Positions 46,990 through 56,240 of a stretch of DNA of 64,000 nt are shown here, in pieces. This DNA comes from an uncultured Flavobacterium sp. GTDB taxonomy: Bacteria > Bacteroidota > Bacteroidia > Flavobacteriales > Flavobacteriaceae. The notes beneath the pieces are model-generated. The model worked only from the letters and a program-made list of their open reading frames with translations. It did no database searches and was not told the origin of the DNA. Within the stretch, counting starts at the first letter, position 1; every line of letters begins with the position of its first letter. The position numbers and the translations under genes were made by a program. The DNA lies in contig CALJVL010000001.1 of assembly GCA_937773775.1 (NCBI GenBank), positions 176,669 through 240,668 on the forward strand, read 5' to 3'.

Positions 46990-48579
46990 TTTCAAACTTT
47001 TGACTAGTTTTTTTTTCGCTCGGCTTTTCTTCCATAAGAACTCACCGACGAAATAGGCTGCAAGGAAAAACAAAAAGTATTTAAAGTAGGACTCTGGTTG
47101 TCCTTCGCCGCTCACTGTGGTGAAGACCCTATCCCAACGCACTTTATTCAGGCCTTTCCCGTTAGTATCCCAACTCATCCAGATAAATACAGGCTTACCT
47201 ACAATATGATTTTCAGGAACGTAACCCCAATAGCGACTATCTTCAGAATTATGACGGTTGTCTCCCATCATCCAGTAGTAATTTTGTTTAAAAGTGTAGT
47301 TTTTTACAATCTCACCATTCAATCTAATTTCGTTTCCAGTAACTTTAAGATCGTTTTTGGTTCCATCATTATTCGCTTCATAGTCGGTGATTATCCTTTT
47401 ATAAAAGGCCAAGGTTTCAGTTGTAAGTGCTACCGTTGCTCCTTTTTTAGGAATGTATATAGGGCCAAAGTTATCTCTGTTCCATTTATTTATGTTCGGG
47501 AATATGCCGTCCTCAGGACCTTGTGATATTTCTTGTGTTACTGCCGTAATTCCGGAAACATTTTTTAGTGTCGCTGCTCCAGCCGCTGTCAGTGCTCTAA
47601 AAAGTAAAGTGTCCCTTTTATCGTTATTTTTATAGTATACTTGGTCGGTTATATCGAGTTCCTTTAACAAGTATTCAAAATCAATCGGTGTTTTTCCGTC
47701 TAATGCAACTGAGTAGGAAAATTGAGGTTTAGCTCTTTCAGGTAATTGCAATACTTTACCGTCTATATATACAAGTCCGTCTTTGATAGATAAACTATCT
47801 CCGGGAACTCCGATGCATCGTTTTACGTAATTGGATTTTTTATCGATGGGTTTTATTACACCAGGGGTACCTTTTGCTTCGAAAAAATAATGTACCGTGT
47901 CAACAGGCCAGTTGAAAACCACGATATCCGTACGTTTTATCTCTTCAATGGCCGGCATTCTTAAATAAGGCAACTGAGGCCAGTTAAGATATGATTTGGT
48001 TTTAACAAAGGGGATCGAATCATGTACCATTGGCAAAGCAATAGTTGTCATCGGAATTCTAGCGCCATAATTGATTTTACTTACGAAAAGGAAATCACCA
48101 ATCAACAATGATTTTTCTAATGAAGAAGTCGGAATGGTGTAAGGCTGTACAAAATAAGTATGAACTAATGTCGCTACTATGATGGCAAAAAGCAAAGAGC
48201 TTAGTGTACTGGATGCTTTATTTTCAGAATTTAAACTTCTGTCTGCTTCATAATTCAATTTTTGCGTATAATTGACATAGCAAATATATAGACCAAATGT
48301 TGCTACAGCTAAAAAAGCATCCAAATTTGATTTTTTGCCAAAACTTTTCAAGGTTTCTATCCAGATTACCGGAAACATGATCAGGTTTATGATCGGGATA
48401 AATAGCAAAAGCGTCCACCAAGTAGGGCGTTTGATAATTTTCATTAAAACAATCGCATTATAAACTGGTATTGCTGCTTCCCAAGCTTTCTTCCCTGAAG
48501 CCACATATAGTTTCCAAGTTCCTAAAAAGTGGACTATTTGGATAAATAAGAAAAACACAAACCATTGATATAGCGTCAT
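46966..48579 (-). CDS. lepB: Signal peptidase I with N-terminal membrane extension
   Basis: A 537-residue S26 peptidase that removes signal peptides. The N-terminal 120 residues (WFVFFLFIQIVHFLGTWKLY, LLLFIPIINLIMFPVIWI) form a DUF5684-like multi-helix extension. The catalytic Ser lies in YTIPTSSLEKSLLIGDF, the Lys in NYVKRCIGVPGDSLSI, and the family C-terminal box is MMGDNRHNSEDSRYWGYVP. A long insertion separates Lys and the C-terminal box, as is usual in Bacteroidota LepB. The last residues (SLKVKSPKVL) are encoded by an intergenic-type repeat. It precedes the WbqC-like gene. Confidence 0.93.
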   Translation of the reverse strand: MTLYQWFVFFLFIQIVHFLGTWKLYVASGKKAWEAAIPVYNAIVLMKIIKRPTWWTLLLFIPIINLIMFPVIWIETLKSFGKKSNLDAFLAVATFGLYICYVNYTQKLNYEADRSLNSENKASSTLSSLLFAIIVATLVHTYFVQPYTIPTSSLEKSLLIGDFLFVSKINYGARIPMTTIALPMVHDSIPFVKTKSYLNWPQLPYLRMPAIEEIKRTDIVVFNWPVDTVHYFFEAKGTPGVIKPIDKKSNYVKRCIGVPGDSLSIKDGLVYIDGKVLQLPERAKPQFSYSVALDGKTPIDFEYLLKELDITDQVYYKNNDKRDTLLFRALTAAGAATLKNVSGITAVTQEISQGPEDGIFPNINKWNRDNFGPIYIPKKGATVALTTETLAFYKRIITDYEANNDGTKNDLKVTGNEIRLNGEIVKNYTFKQNYYWMMGDNRHNSEDSRYWGYVPENHIVGKPVFIWMSWDTNGKGLNKVRWDRVFTTVSGEGQPESYFKYFLFFLAAYFVGEFLWKKSRAKKKLVKSLKVKSPKVL

Positions 48580-48646
48580 AATTTTATTTTTTAGGGTTTA
48601 GCGTTTAAGGTTTTTTCGTTTGTAATTTAACCTCAAGCTGGAAATT

Positions 48647-49375
48647 TTATTTTAAATCTAATACATCTTTCATAGTGAAAACTCCTTGTTTGCCAACAAT
48701 CCATTCTGCTGCAATTACAGCACCAAGTGCAAACCCCTCTCGGCTGTGTGCGGTGTGTTTTATTTCTATAGTGTCAACAGCTGAATCATATGTTACGGAA
48801 TGAGTTCCAGGAACGGTTCCAATTCTTTTGGCTTCAATATGGATTTGCTTCGACTGTTCGCTATCGCCTGAGTCATTTGATTTAAGACTATCCAATGTCC
48901 AGTTTGTAAAACTACTATTTTCTATTATTCCTTTCGCTAATGAAATTGCGGTTCCACTAGGTGCATCAAGTTTTTGAGTGTGATGAATTTCCTCCATATT
49001 AATAGTATAACTGTCTAATTTAGACATCATTTTAGCGAGATATTCGTTTAGTTCAAAGAAAATGTTCACCCCTAAACTAAAGTTAGAGCTCGAGATGAAT
49101 GCCCCATTTTTTTCTTTACACAGAGAGACCATTTCGTCAAAATGGTCTAGCCATCCCGTTGTTCCTGAAATTACTGGTACATTAGAAAGGAAACAATTAG
49201 AAATATTACTCACTGCAGCTGCCGGAATACTAAAGTCAATCGCAACATCCGCATTCGAAAGGCCTTCATAAGTATTGTGTTCGTCTTTCTTCAAAACGAT
49301 TTGATGACCTCTTTCCTGGGCAATCCTTTCGATTACCTGGCCCATTTTTCCGTATCCTAAAAGCGCAATTTTCAT
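48647..49375 (-). CDS. dapB: 4-hydroxy-tetrahydrodipicolinate reductase
   Basis: A 242-residue enzyme of lysine and diaminopimelate synthesis. It shows IALLGYGKMGQVIERIA (NAD(P)-binding), VAIDFSIPAAAVSN, ISGTTGWLDH, EIHHTQKLDAPSGTAISLA (catalytic His and Lys) and HTAHSREGFALGAVIAAEW. It lies between DUF5683 and lepB in the conserved flavobacterial order lepB-dapB-DUF5683-parB-parA. Confidence 0.96.
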   Translation of the reverse strand: MKIALLGYGKMGQVIERIAQERGHQIVLKKDEHNTYEGLSNADVAIDFSIPAAAVSNISNCFLSNVPVISGTTGWLDHFDEMVSLCKEKNGAFISSSNFSLGVNIFFELNEYLAKMMSKLDSYTINMEEIHHTQKLDAPSGTAISLAKGIIENSSFTNWTLDSLKSNDSGDSEQSKQIHIEAKRIGTVPGTHSVTYDSAVDTIEIKHTAHSREGFALGAVIAAEWIVGKQGVFTMKDVLDLK

Positions 49376-49422
49376 TTCTTTTGTTTTTATTTTTGTTTCA
49401 ATTCAGCTTTTAAGCTAAGAGA

Positions 49423-49983
49423 TTAGAAGTTGTAATTAAATGTTAGACCCACATTTGTTTTGAACGTTACATTATTGGGGTAAATAACTGGTTTGACCGA
49501 TAAATTCTCATTAACATTAAACTGTAATAGTGCAGCGTCAACATTGGCGTCAATGATGTTTAGGGCGTAAAAAGCGACAACAAATAAAGCGGATAAATCT
49601 CGGTTACGTTGATAGAACTTTTGACCTGCGATTAAACGGGCATTATCGAGATAGGAGTAGTCATCATCTGAATAACCTTCTAACCTACGTTTATAGGCTT
49701 CTCTATATTGATTGTATTTTTTATTACTGTCTAAATAAAAATAGAGGCTGGTTCCTATGGCGCCATAAACAAGTGGAATTTTCCAGTATTTTTTATTGTA
49801 AGCTTGCCCTAAACCAGGCAGTACCGCTGAATAAAAAGCAGCTTTTGCGGGTGTTAGAGGATCAATATCGGTCGATTTTAAAGTGTCTCTAGCGACTAGT
49901 ATGTCATCAGTTTTCGCTTGGGCAAATAAAGATGCGTTTCCTAAAACAAAAAAAAGTATTCCTATGGAAATAATTTTATTCAC
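49423..49983 (-). CDS. DUF5683 envelope protein
   Basis: A 186-residue protein with a signal peptide (ISIGILFFVLGNASLFAQ). The DUF5683 core contains KAAFYSAVLPGLGQAYNKKY, WKIPLVYGAIGTSLYFYLDS and QYREAYKRRLEG. Conserved but of unknown function in Bacteroidota. It begins with GTG at 49983, overlapping the TAG of parB by one base (TAGTG), so translation is coupled. Confidence 0.9.
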   Translation of the reverse strand: MNKIISIGILFFVLGNASLFAQAKTDDILVARDTLKSTDIDPLTPAKAAFYSAVLPGLGQAYNKKYWKIPLVYGAIGTSLYFYLDSNKKYNQYREAYKRRLEGYSDDDYSYLDNARLIAGQKFYQRNRDLSALFVVAFYALNIIDANVDAALLQFNVNENLSVKPVIYPNNVTFKTNVGLTFNYNF

Positions 49984-50883
49984 TATCCCTTTATTAATTC
50001 AATGATTCTCTTTAAATCTTCTTCTGATTGAAAAGGAATTGTAATTTTTCCTTTGCCATTGGCAGCTACTTTTAAGTCTACTTTATTTCCGAAATAATTC
50101 GAAAACGCTTTTTTTGTGTGATTCATCTATTTCAAAGAAAGCCGTTTTTACTTTTGTAGCAGGTTTAGGTTTTAAGCTATCCTGATAGTTTTTAACTAGT
50201 GCTTCGGTATCACGAACGGATAGGTTTTGACTTACTATTTTTTGATAGATATCTGTTTGAATATCTAGATTTTCAATATTGATAATTGCTCGGCCATGGC
50301 CCATGGTAATGAAACCGTCACGAATACCAGTTTGAATAATCGGATCTAGCTTTAATAGGCGTAAGTAATTTGCAATTGTTGAACGCTTTTTTCCAACGCG
50401 TTCACTCATTTGTTCTTGGGTCAATTGAATTTCATCAATCAAACGCTGATATGACAGTGCAATTTCAATAGGATCTAAATCATGGCGTTGAATGTTTTCA
50501 ACCAAGGCCATAATTAATGATTCATTATCGTTGGCAATACGGATATAGGCAGGAACTGTAGTTAATCCTATTAAGGAAGAAGCACGTAAACGACGTTCAC
50601 CGGAGATCAACTGGTATTTATTAAAGTCTAATTTTCGGACCGTAAGCGGTTGGATTACGCCTAATTCTTTAATAGAAGTAGCTAATTCTCTCAATGATTC
50701 CTCATTAAAATTACTTCTTGGTTGGAACGGATTTATTTCAATCGCATCAATTTCAAGCTCAATAATGTTTCCTACAACCTTATCAGCGTTTTTATCTGAC
50801 ACGGATTTAATATCGTTTTCCGGATCTTTTAATAATGCAGATAACCCTCTTCCTAAGGCTTGTTTTTTTATTGCTTTTGCCAT
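49983..50883 (-). CDS. parB: Chromosome-partitioning protein ParB, one frameshift
   Basis: A CTPase that binds parS sites. It shows LSALLKDPENDI, IEINPFQPRSNFNEESL, ISGERRLRASSLIGL, NIQRHDLDPIEIALSYQRLI and GKKRSTIANYLRLLKL. The C-terminal dimerisation end is lost to a frameshift. Reading A7 (plus-strand T7, 50109-50115) as A6 gives DESHKKAFSNYFGNKVDL and continues to IIELIKG, then TAG at 49983-49985, for a normal protein of about 300 residues. The gene is 4 bp after parA. Confidence 0.93.
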
Positions 50884-50887
50884 AAAA

Positions 50888-51655
50888 CTATTTACTGTTT
50901 TTCTTTATAACTTCTTGGGCTAAATGTAGGTAATTAGCAGCCCCTTTGCTCGTCGCATCGTAGTTAATAATGCTTTCGCCAAAACTTGGAGCTTCGCTCA
51001 ATTTTACATTTCGTTGAATAATGGTGTCGAAGACCATGTCGTTAAAATGTTTTTGAACCTCTTCGACAACTTGGTTTGATAAGCGTAATCTAGAATCAAA
51101 CATGGTCAATAACAATCCTTCGATATCTAGATTTGGGTTGTGAATTTTTTGAATACTTTTTATTGTATTTAATAACTTCCCTAGGCCTTCTAGCGCAAAA
51201 TATTCACACTGAATAGGAATTATGACTGAGTCTGCTGCGGTCAATGCATTTAAAGTCAGCAGCCCCAGTGATGGTGCGCAATCAATGATGATAAAGTCAT
51301 ACTCATCTTTAATGCTTTCTAGTGCTTTCTTGAGCATATATTCCCTGTTTTCTTTATCGACTAATTCGATTTCGATCGCGACAAGGTCAATATGTGATGG
51401 AATTATATCTACATTCGGAGCTGAGCATTTTATGATTGCTTCCGCCGGTGTATTACTATGTTCCAAAATTTGGTAAGTTCCGATTTCAACATTATCCACG
51501 TCGATTCCTAAACCAGAACTCGCATTAGCTTGTGGGTCAGCATCAATCAGTAGCACTTTTTTTTCTAAAACTCCTAAGGAAGCAGCCAGATTTACGGACG
51601 TAGTAGTCTTTCCAACTCCTCCTTTTTGATTAGCAATCGCAATGATTTTGCCCAT
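50888..51655 (-). CDS. parA: Chromosome-partitioning ATPase ParA
   Basis: A 255-residue deviant-Walker ATPase that moves parB-bound origins. It shows IAIANQKGGVGKTTTSVNLA, VLLIDADPQANASSGLG, DFIIIDCAPSLGLLTLNAL and VIIPIQCEYFALEGLGKLL. Length is normal. It is the first gene of the parA-parB-DUF5683-dapB-lepB cluster and is preceded by a 435-bp spacer towards tRNA-Pro. Confidence 0.96.
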   Translation of the reverse strand: MGKIIAIANQKGGVGKTTTSVNLAASLGVLEKKVLLIDADPQANASSGLGIDVDNVEIGTYQILEHSNTPAEAIIKCSAPNVDIIPSHIDLVAIEIELVDKENREYMLKKALESIKDEYDFIIIDCAPSLGLLTLNALTAADSVIIPIQCEYFALEGLGKLLNTIKSIQKIHNPNLDIEGLLLTMFDSRLRLSNQVVEEVQKHFNDMVFDTIIQRNVKLSEAPSFGESIINYDATSKGAANYLHLAQEVIKKNSK

Positions 51656-51784
51656 TTATATTATAAATTTTGAACCGTAAAAATACAATTATTTATGGTT
51701 TCTAAAAATCTATTTTGTTAACATTTGTTAAAGCTTGATTAGTTGCTAATTGACGTTTTTATTTTTGTTTTTCAGCTGGTAATT

Positions 51785-51967
51785 TTAAAATGCTATTTCA
51801 GCTGTTCCTGTCAAGATAATGTGGGTTAACGGGTTTCTAGCTTTCATAAGATGAAACAATTGTACTCCCGATTTAGGATCAATTAACATCAATACCGTTG
51901 CAGCTGCGATGCTTCCTTCTATTACCCAGTAAATGCTGTAAACAGCTTGTTGTTTTAGAATCAGCAT
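51785..51967 (-). CDS. Small hypothetical protein (60 aa)
   Basis: An ATG-started frame with gene-like codon use (MLILKQQAVYSIYWVIEGSI, then AAATVLMLIDPKSGVQLFHL, ending HIILTGTAEIAF). One weak membrane helix is possible. No family is recognised and no promoter or terminator is evident. It is in the spacer between parA and tRNA-Pro. Confidence 0.35.
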   Translation of the reverse strand: MLILKQQAVYSIYWVIEGSIAAATVLMLIDPKSGVQLFHLMKARNPLTHIILTGTAEIAF

Positions 51968-52049
51968 CGTTTTCTTGAAGTGAGGTGTTAAATCTAATTA
52001 TATAATGTTGTTTGTAGTAAATTAAATTTTTTCTTATTTCCGAAATAGT

Positions 52050-52080
52050 TTTGGAGAAGCAAATAATAATTATATATTTG
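52050..52080 (+). promoter_or_regulatory. Promoter of tRNA-Pro
   Basis: TTTG (52050-52053), a 19-bp spacer and TATATTTG (52073-52080). Strong match to the Bacteroidota consensus, 10 bp before the mature tRNA 5' end. Confidence 0.75.
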
Positions 52081-52090
52081 CACCCCGCTA

Positions 52091-52165
52091 CGGGGTGTAG
52101 CGTAGCTCGGTTATCGCGCCTGCTTTGGGAGCAGGAGGTCGCAGGTTCGAATCCTGCTACCCCGA
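52091..52165 (+). tRNA. tRNA-Pro (anticodon TGG)
   Basis: The cloverleaf is complete. The acceptor stem pairs CGGGGTG (52091-52097) with TACCCCG (52158-52164), with A as discriminator. The anticodon arm is CCTGC-TTTGGGA-GCAGG and the T arm is GCAGG-TTCGAAT-CCTGC. The CCA end is not encoded. It is followed by a terminator. Confidence 0.95.
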
Positions 52166-52168
52166 CTG

Positions 52169-52205
52169 AAAATCCTTTCTGTTTCAACAGAAAGGATTTT
52201 TTTTG
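52169..52205 (+). terminator. Terminator of tRNA-Pro
   Basis: AAATCCTTTCTG, a 6-nt loop and CAGAAAGGATTT, followed by T-rich DNA, 4 bp after the tRNA. Confidence 0.9.
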
Positions 52206-52262
52206 TTATTAGGAGATAGCTAAAAGTGATTAATCAAATTATAAATTTCAGTAATTATAACC

Positions 52263-52270
52263 TACTTTTG
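52263..52270 (+). promoter_or_regulatory. -7 promoter element of trxB
   Basis: TACTTTTG matches TAnnTTTG and lies 29 bp before the start codon. The -33 box is weak. Confidence 0.45.
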
Positions 52271-52299
52271 TTCTTTTAAAATTATAATAAAATCTTATT

Positions 52300-53247
52300 A
52301 TGTCTGATACAATCGAGAAAATTAAATGCCTTATTATAGGTTCTGGACCAGCAGGTTATACTGCAGCAATTTATGCAGCCAGAGCAAACATGAAACCTGT
52401 TTTATATCAAGGAATGCAGCCTGGAGGTCAATTAACTACAACGAATGAAGTGGAAAATTGGCCTGGTAATCCCGAAGGGATAACTGGTCCAGAAATGATG
52501 GTGGGCTTACAAGCACAAGCACAACGTTTTGGTACTGAAGTACGTGACGGTTGGGCAACCAAAGTTGATTTTTCTGGTGACGTGCATAAAGTTTGGATTA
52601 ATGACACTAAAGAATTGCACTGTGAAACAGTGATTATTTCAACTGGGGCAACTGCTAAATACTTAGGTTTACCTTCAGAACAACATTATTTAAAAATGGG
52701 TGGTGGAGTTTCTGCTTGCGCTGTTTGTGATGGTTTTTTCTACAGAAACCAGGAAGTAGTAATCGTTGGAGCAGGAGATTCAGCTTGTGAGGAAGCGCAT
52801 TATTTATCTAAGCTTTGTAAAAAAGTGACGATGTTAGTTAGAAGCGATAAATTTCGTGCTTCAAAAATTATGGAAGAACGCGTACGCAAAACTGAGAATA
52901 TAACTATCTTGATGAACCATGATACTATTGAAGTTCTTGGTGACGAACAAGTGGTTACGGGTGTAAGAGCACTGAATAAAAATACGGATGAAACATTCGA
53001 TATTGAAGCTACAGGTTTCTTTGTTGCAATTGGTCATAAACCCAACACAGATATTTTTAAAGATTTTCTGACACTTGACGAAACTGGATATATTGTAAAT
53101 GTACCAGGAACTGCAAAAACTAATGTAACGGGTGTTTTTGTATGTGGTGATGCTGCAGACCATGTGTATCGTCAAGCAATTACTGCTGCTGGTACAGGAT
53201 GCATGGGTGCTTTAGATGCAGAGCGATATTTATCTGCTAAAGAATAG
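52300..53247 (+). CDS. trxB: Thioredoxin reductase
   Basis: A 315-residue FAD/NADPH enzyme that reduces thioredoxin. It shows the FAD-binding IIGSGPAGYTAAIYAARANM, the active-site ACAVCDGFF pair (CxxC), NADPH-binding VVIVGAGDSACEEAHYL and the C-terminal GVFVCGDAADHVYRQAITAA. Length is normal and a terminator follows. Confidence 0.96.
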   Translation: MSDTIEKIKCLIIGSGPAGYTAAIYAARANMKPVLYQGMQPGGQLTTTNEVENWPGNPEGITGPEMMVGLQAQAQRFGTEVRDGWATKVDFSGDVHKVWINDTKELHCETVIISTGATAKYLGLPSEQHYLKMGGGVSACAVCDGFFYRNQEVVIVGAGDSACEEAHYLSKLCKKVTMLVRSDKFRASKIMEERVRKTENITILMNHDTIEVLGDEQVVTGVRALNKNTDETFDIEATGFFVAIGHKPNTDIFKDFLTLDETGYIVNVPGTAKTNVTGVFVCGDAADHVYRQAITAAGTGCMGALDAERYLSAKE

Positions 53248-53270
53248 TTAGAACTGTATATTTCGATATA

Positions 53271-53302
53271 AAAAGTCCCGATTTTTACAAATCGGGACTT
53301 TT
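53271..53302 (+). terminator. Rho-independent terminator of trxB (bidirectional)
   Basis: AAAAGTCCCGATTT, a short loop and AAATCGGGACTTTT. It can serve both trxB and, from the other side, the convergent GIN-domain gene, which ends 55 bp away. Confidence 0.88.
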
Positions 53303-53356
53303 GCTTTTAAGTAGTGTTGTCATAGCTATAATCAGAAAAATTCTAATAGGACATTT

Positions 53357-54190
53357 CTATTTTACTTTTTTAAGTAATTGAGCCTCGTCCACAAATCTCT
53401 TCATTTCTATTTTTGGTTCCCCAAAAAGTTCTATTTCTGAGTTGCCTGAAGCGTCAATAGTAATGCTAGTTTGTGCGTAAACGGAACAGCTTGAATAGCC
53501 TTCAGAAGTTAAATCAATATTTTCTACGGTTAATTTATTTGCTGTCAAATTTGAATTGCTATCGATTCTGAAAGCAGCATTGTTTGCGCTACCTTCTATT
53601 TTTGCAGTCGCTTTTTGATATAAGTCACATGCTAAGTTCTGAGTTACGATTAATGACTTTAAGGATGCGTCCTTACTTAATTCGATTTTTGAATTTTCTG
53701 ATTTTAAATTGAGTTCTACTTTGGACTCATCATCTGACTGTAAAACGAAGTCCTTTGAATTGACATTTAAAAACAACTGTGAATTATCAAATGATCTAAA
53801 AGTAATGCTGTCTACTAATACTTCTTGAATTGCATTTACAGTTGCGTCATTTCTTGCAGTTACTAAATTTAGATCTTTTGAATAGGTGAGCTTTACTATT
53901 AGTTTTCGGTATCTTATAGCTTCTTTAGTAGTAGAAAGACGTAATGTGTTATCTTGTAAATCAATTGTAATGATGTCATGAAGATTATCATCAGCTTCGA
54001 TTTTCAACGCTGCCGTCTCTCCTCTCTCGATATAGACTTCAATATTATCGTCTACTTCAAGGCTATAAAAATTACCTATTTCTTTTTCTTCAATTGTAAC
54101 AGTTTTCGAACCTTTTATTTTTTCTTTTGTCTGTGCAAATGTTATTGTACTAGATAAAAGGAGTAGGAGTATAGTAATGTGTTTTTTCAT
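53357..54190 (-). CDS. GIN-domain (DUF2807) secreted protein
   Basis: A 277-residue protein with a signal peptide (ITILLLLLSSTITFAQ). The beta-helical GIN/DUF2807 domain shows YSLEVDDNIEVYIERGETAA and IEADDNLHDIITIDLQDNTL, with repeated Ser/Asn-rich strands such as IDSNSNLTANKLTVENIDL. Function unknown; members are envelope proteins often near PspC/PadR regulators. A paralogue lies at 56241-56981, 2.3 kb away. Confidence 0.88.
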   Translation of the reverse strand: MKKHITILLLLLSSTITFAQTKEKIKGSKTVTIEEKEIGNFYSLEVDDNIEVYIERGETAALKIEADDNLHDIITIDLQDNTLRLSTTKEAIRYRKLIVKLTYSKDLNLVTARNDATVNAIQEVLVDSITFRSFDNSQLFLNVNSKDFVLQSDDESKVELNLKSENSKIELSKDASLKSLIVTQNLACDLYQKATAKIEGSANNAAFRIDSNSNLTANKLTVENIDLTSEGYSSCSVYAQTSITIDASGNSEIELFGEPKIEMKRFVDEAQLLKKVK

Positions 54191-54436
54191 TCTGTGTGTA
54201 AATTATGTTTTTTACAAATATAAAAAAACCATCCACTTTTGATGAATGATTTTAGTGTTAATTTTGGTCCGGGTTATGAGTAGTTGCGTGGTTTAGCACT
54301 TAACTTTGCAAGTAAACACCAAACTAAAAATCCGCGAGGATTTTTAGAACTCTGCGAGAACAATCAATTACTTACTGCCATTGTTGTGCTTTCGGTATTT
54401 TTCTATAGTAAACTACATCGTATTAATCTTTTAAAA

Positions 54437-56191
54437 TTAATCTATTCTTTTACCTTTTATTTCACGTCCTGCTTGAAAAAGGGTTACACTATCTATGACG
54501 CCAGCATCATTTTTATTAAAGGCTAATTGTGCATCAACTACTTTTAAATAAAATTCATTTTCAGATTTTGGAAATATGTCAAATACCGGTTGCCCCGTGG
54601 CCTGCGTTTTTAATTGATTTCCTTCTCGTGTAACGATAAGAATAAATCCTGGTTGGAGTTCGTATTTGCCTATATAAGTCTCTAAAACAGTATTGGATAC
54701 TTTCACCTCTTTTATTAAGTCGCTTACATCATCCCCAAGTTTCTTTAAAGAATCGATACTGTTTTGGTTATTGGGGTTTAATGCTAGTGATTTTCTATAA
54801 TTTTTAATGGCTAGTTCGTTTTCACCTAACTTCATTAAACTTTCTCCAAAACTATCATAGGCATTTGACGATACAGGAAATTCTTTAGTAATAAGTTGGA
54901 ATACTCTGTTGGCTTCTTTTACTTTGTCAGAACCCATAAGTTGATAGCCAATTGCATTCATTTCACTTTCAATTAAACTATATGTTTCAGAATCTTTAAT
55001 ACTATTATATTGTACTATTCCAGCATCAATTCCTTTATCTTCAATAACAGCCAATACGACGTCGACAACTGATTTTTTAGGCATATCGTATTCTTTGCCA
55101 TGGATGATTCCTCGAATAGCTTTCGTCATATCGTTAAGAGGTGCTCCACCTGTATTATTTAGCAGTACAACCAAAGAGTTATTAGAAGTCGTTCTGGAAA
55201 TATTAGTATTAAACCCGTTAATACCGCCTCCATGTCCTAGCGCATAAATACTATCTGTAGATTTTCCTATTTTGGCATAACCAACACCCCATCCATAAGC
55301 ATAATGGGAGTTACCAAAAGCAGGAATATAAGGTTTAAAATAGAGGGTCATATATTCTTTTGGTAAAATACTAGTGGTATACAAAGCTTGATCCCATTTA
55401 AATAAGTCTTCAACAGTAGAATACATTGAACCCGCTGCATATGGAATAGACATATCTAAATAGCTAGAGTTTACATAATCTGTGCCTGATTTTTCGTAAC
55501 CAGTGGCTCTGTTTTTTAAGATATTCACATGATTATCATAACCAGTATCCTTCATGTTTAGTGGGGTGAAAATTTTATCCTGAAGCATTTTTTCATAGCT
55601 TTTCCCAGACAATTTTTCAACAAGAACACCTAGAAGAAAATATCCCGAATTACTATAGCTAAATTTTTCGCCTGGTGTAAAATCCAGTTGCTTTTCAGCA
55701 AACATTTTTACAAACTCTTCAGGAGTGTACGGATTGCGACTTTCATCTTCCATGAATTTAGGAAATGCTGTATAATTTGGTATCCCAGAAGTATGTGTTA
55801 GTAAGTGATGGCTGGTTATTATATCGCCACTGGCTTTTGGATAATCTGGTAGATAGCTAGTAATAGGTGCTTGTAAATCTAATTTTCCTTCCGCTACTAA
55901 TTGTAATATTAGCATAGCTGTAAACTGTTTGGTGATAGAGCCTAAACGATGTTTTGTATTGGGTTGATTTGGAATATTCCATTCCATATTTGCCATACCA
56001 AATCCCTTCTTATAGATAACCTTTCCTTGATCGGACACTAAAACGGAACCATTAAATTTACTATACTCTTCATAGGTACTTAAAAGTTTTTCGATTTGCT
56101 CAGCTTTCGTTTGAGCAAAACTCATATTACTTATTAATACTAAAAAAAGTGTAAAAATGCCATTTTTGTAAATTGAATAATTTGACTTCAT
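54437..56191 (-). CDS. Serine hydrolase (beta-lactamase-like) with TPR tail
   Basis: About 584 residues. The signal peptide (GIFTLFLVLISNMSFAQ) is followed by a class C/DD-peptidase-like domain with the SxxK motif in LGSITKQFTAML, YxN in KFSYSNSGYFLLG and HxG in ALGHGGGINGFN. TPR-like helices follow (DSFGESLMKLGENELAIKNY, about residues 460-490), then a small beta domain. ATG at 56191 (MKSNYSIYK) is preferred over one 11 codons upstream. It is a periplasmic esterase or peptidase; no evidence of antibiotic hydrolysis. Confidence 0.88.
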   Translation of the reverse strand: MKSNYSIYKNGIFTLFLVLISNMSFAQTKAEQIEKLLSTYEEYSKFNGSVLVSDQGKVIYKKGFGMANMEWNIPNQPNTKHRLGSITKQFTAMLILQLVAEGKLDLQAPITSYLPDYPKASGDIITSHHLLTHTSGIPNYTAFPKFMEDESRNPYTPEEFVKMFAEKQLDFTPGEKFSYSNSGYFLLGVLVEKLSGKSYEKMLQDKIFTPLNMKDTGYDNHVNILKNRATGYEKSGTDYVNSSYLDMSIPYAAGSMYSTVEDLFKWDQALYTTSILPKEYMTLYFKPYIPAFGNSHYAYGWGVGYAKIGKSTDSIYALGHGGGINGFNTNISRTTSNNSLVVLLNNTGGAPLNDMTKAIRGIIHGKEYDMPKKSVVDVVLAVIEDKGIDAGIVQYNSIKDSETYSLIESEMNAIGYQLMGSDKVKEANRVFQLITKEFPVSSNAYDSFGESLMKLGENELAIKNYRKSLALNPNNQNSIDSLKKLGDDVSDLIKEVKVSNTVLETYIGKYELQPGFILIVTREGNQLKTQATGQPVFDIFPKSENEFYLKVVDAQLAFNKNDAGVIDSVTLFQAGREIKGKRID

Positions 56192-56240
56192 AATTGAATA
56201 TTTAAATGGTTCATAGTTAAGCACAACTGCCTTATAAGCG

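Noticed and set aside
49983..51655. Replication origin beside parAB
   Set aside because: No dnaA/dnaN, no cluster of DnaA boxes seen; parAB alone is not enough to place an origin.
54437..56191. Beta-lactamase resistance gene
   Set aside because: SxxK/YxN/HxG motifs are shared by many esterases and peptidases, and the TPR tail fits a non-resistance serine hydrolase.
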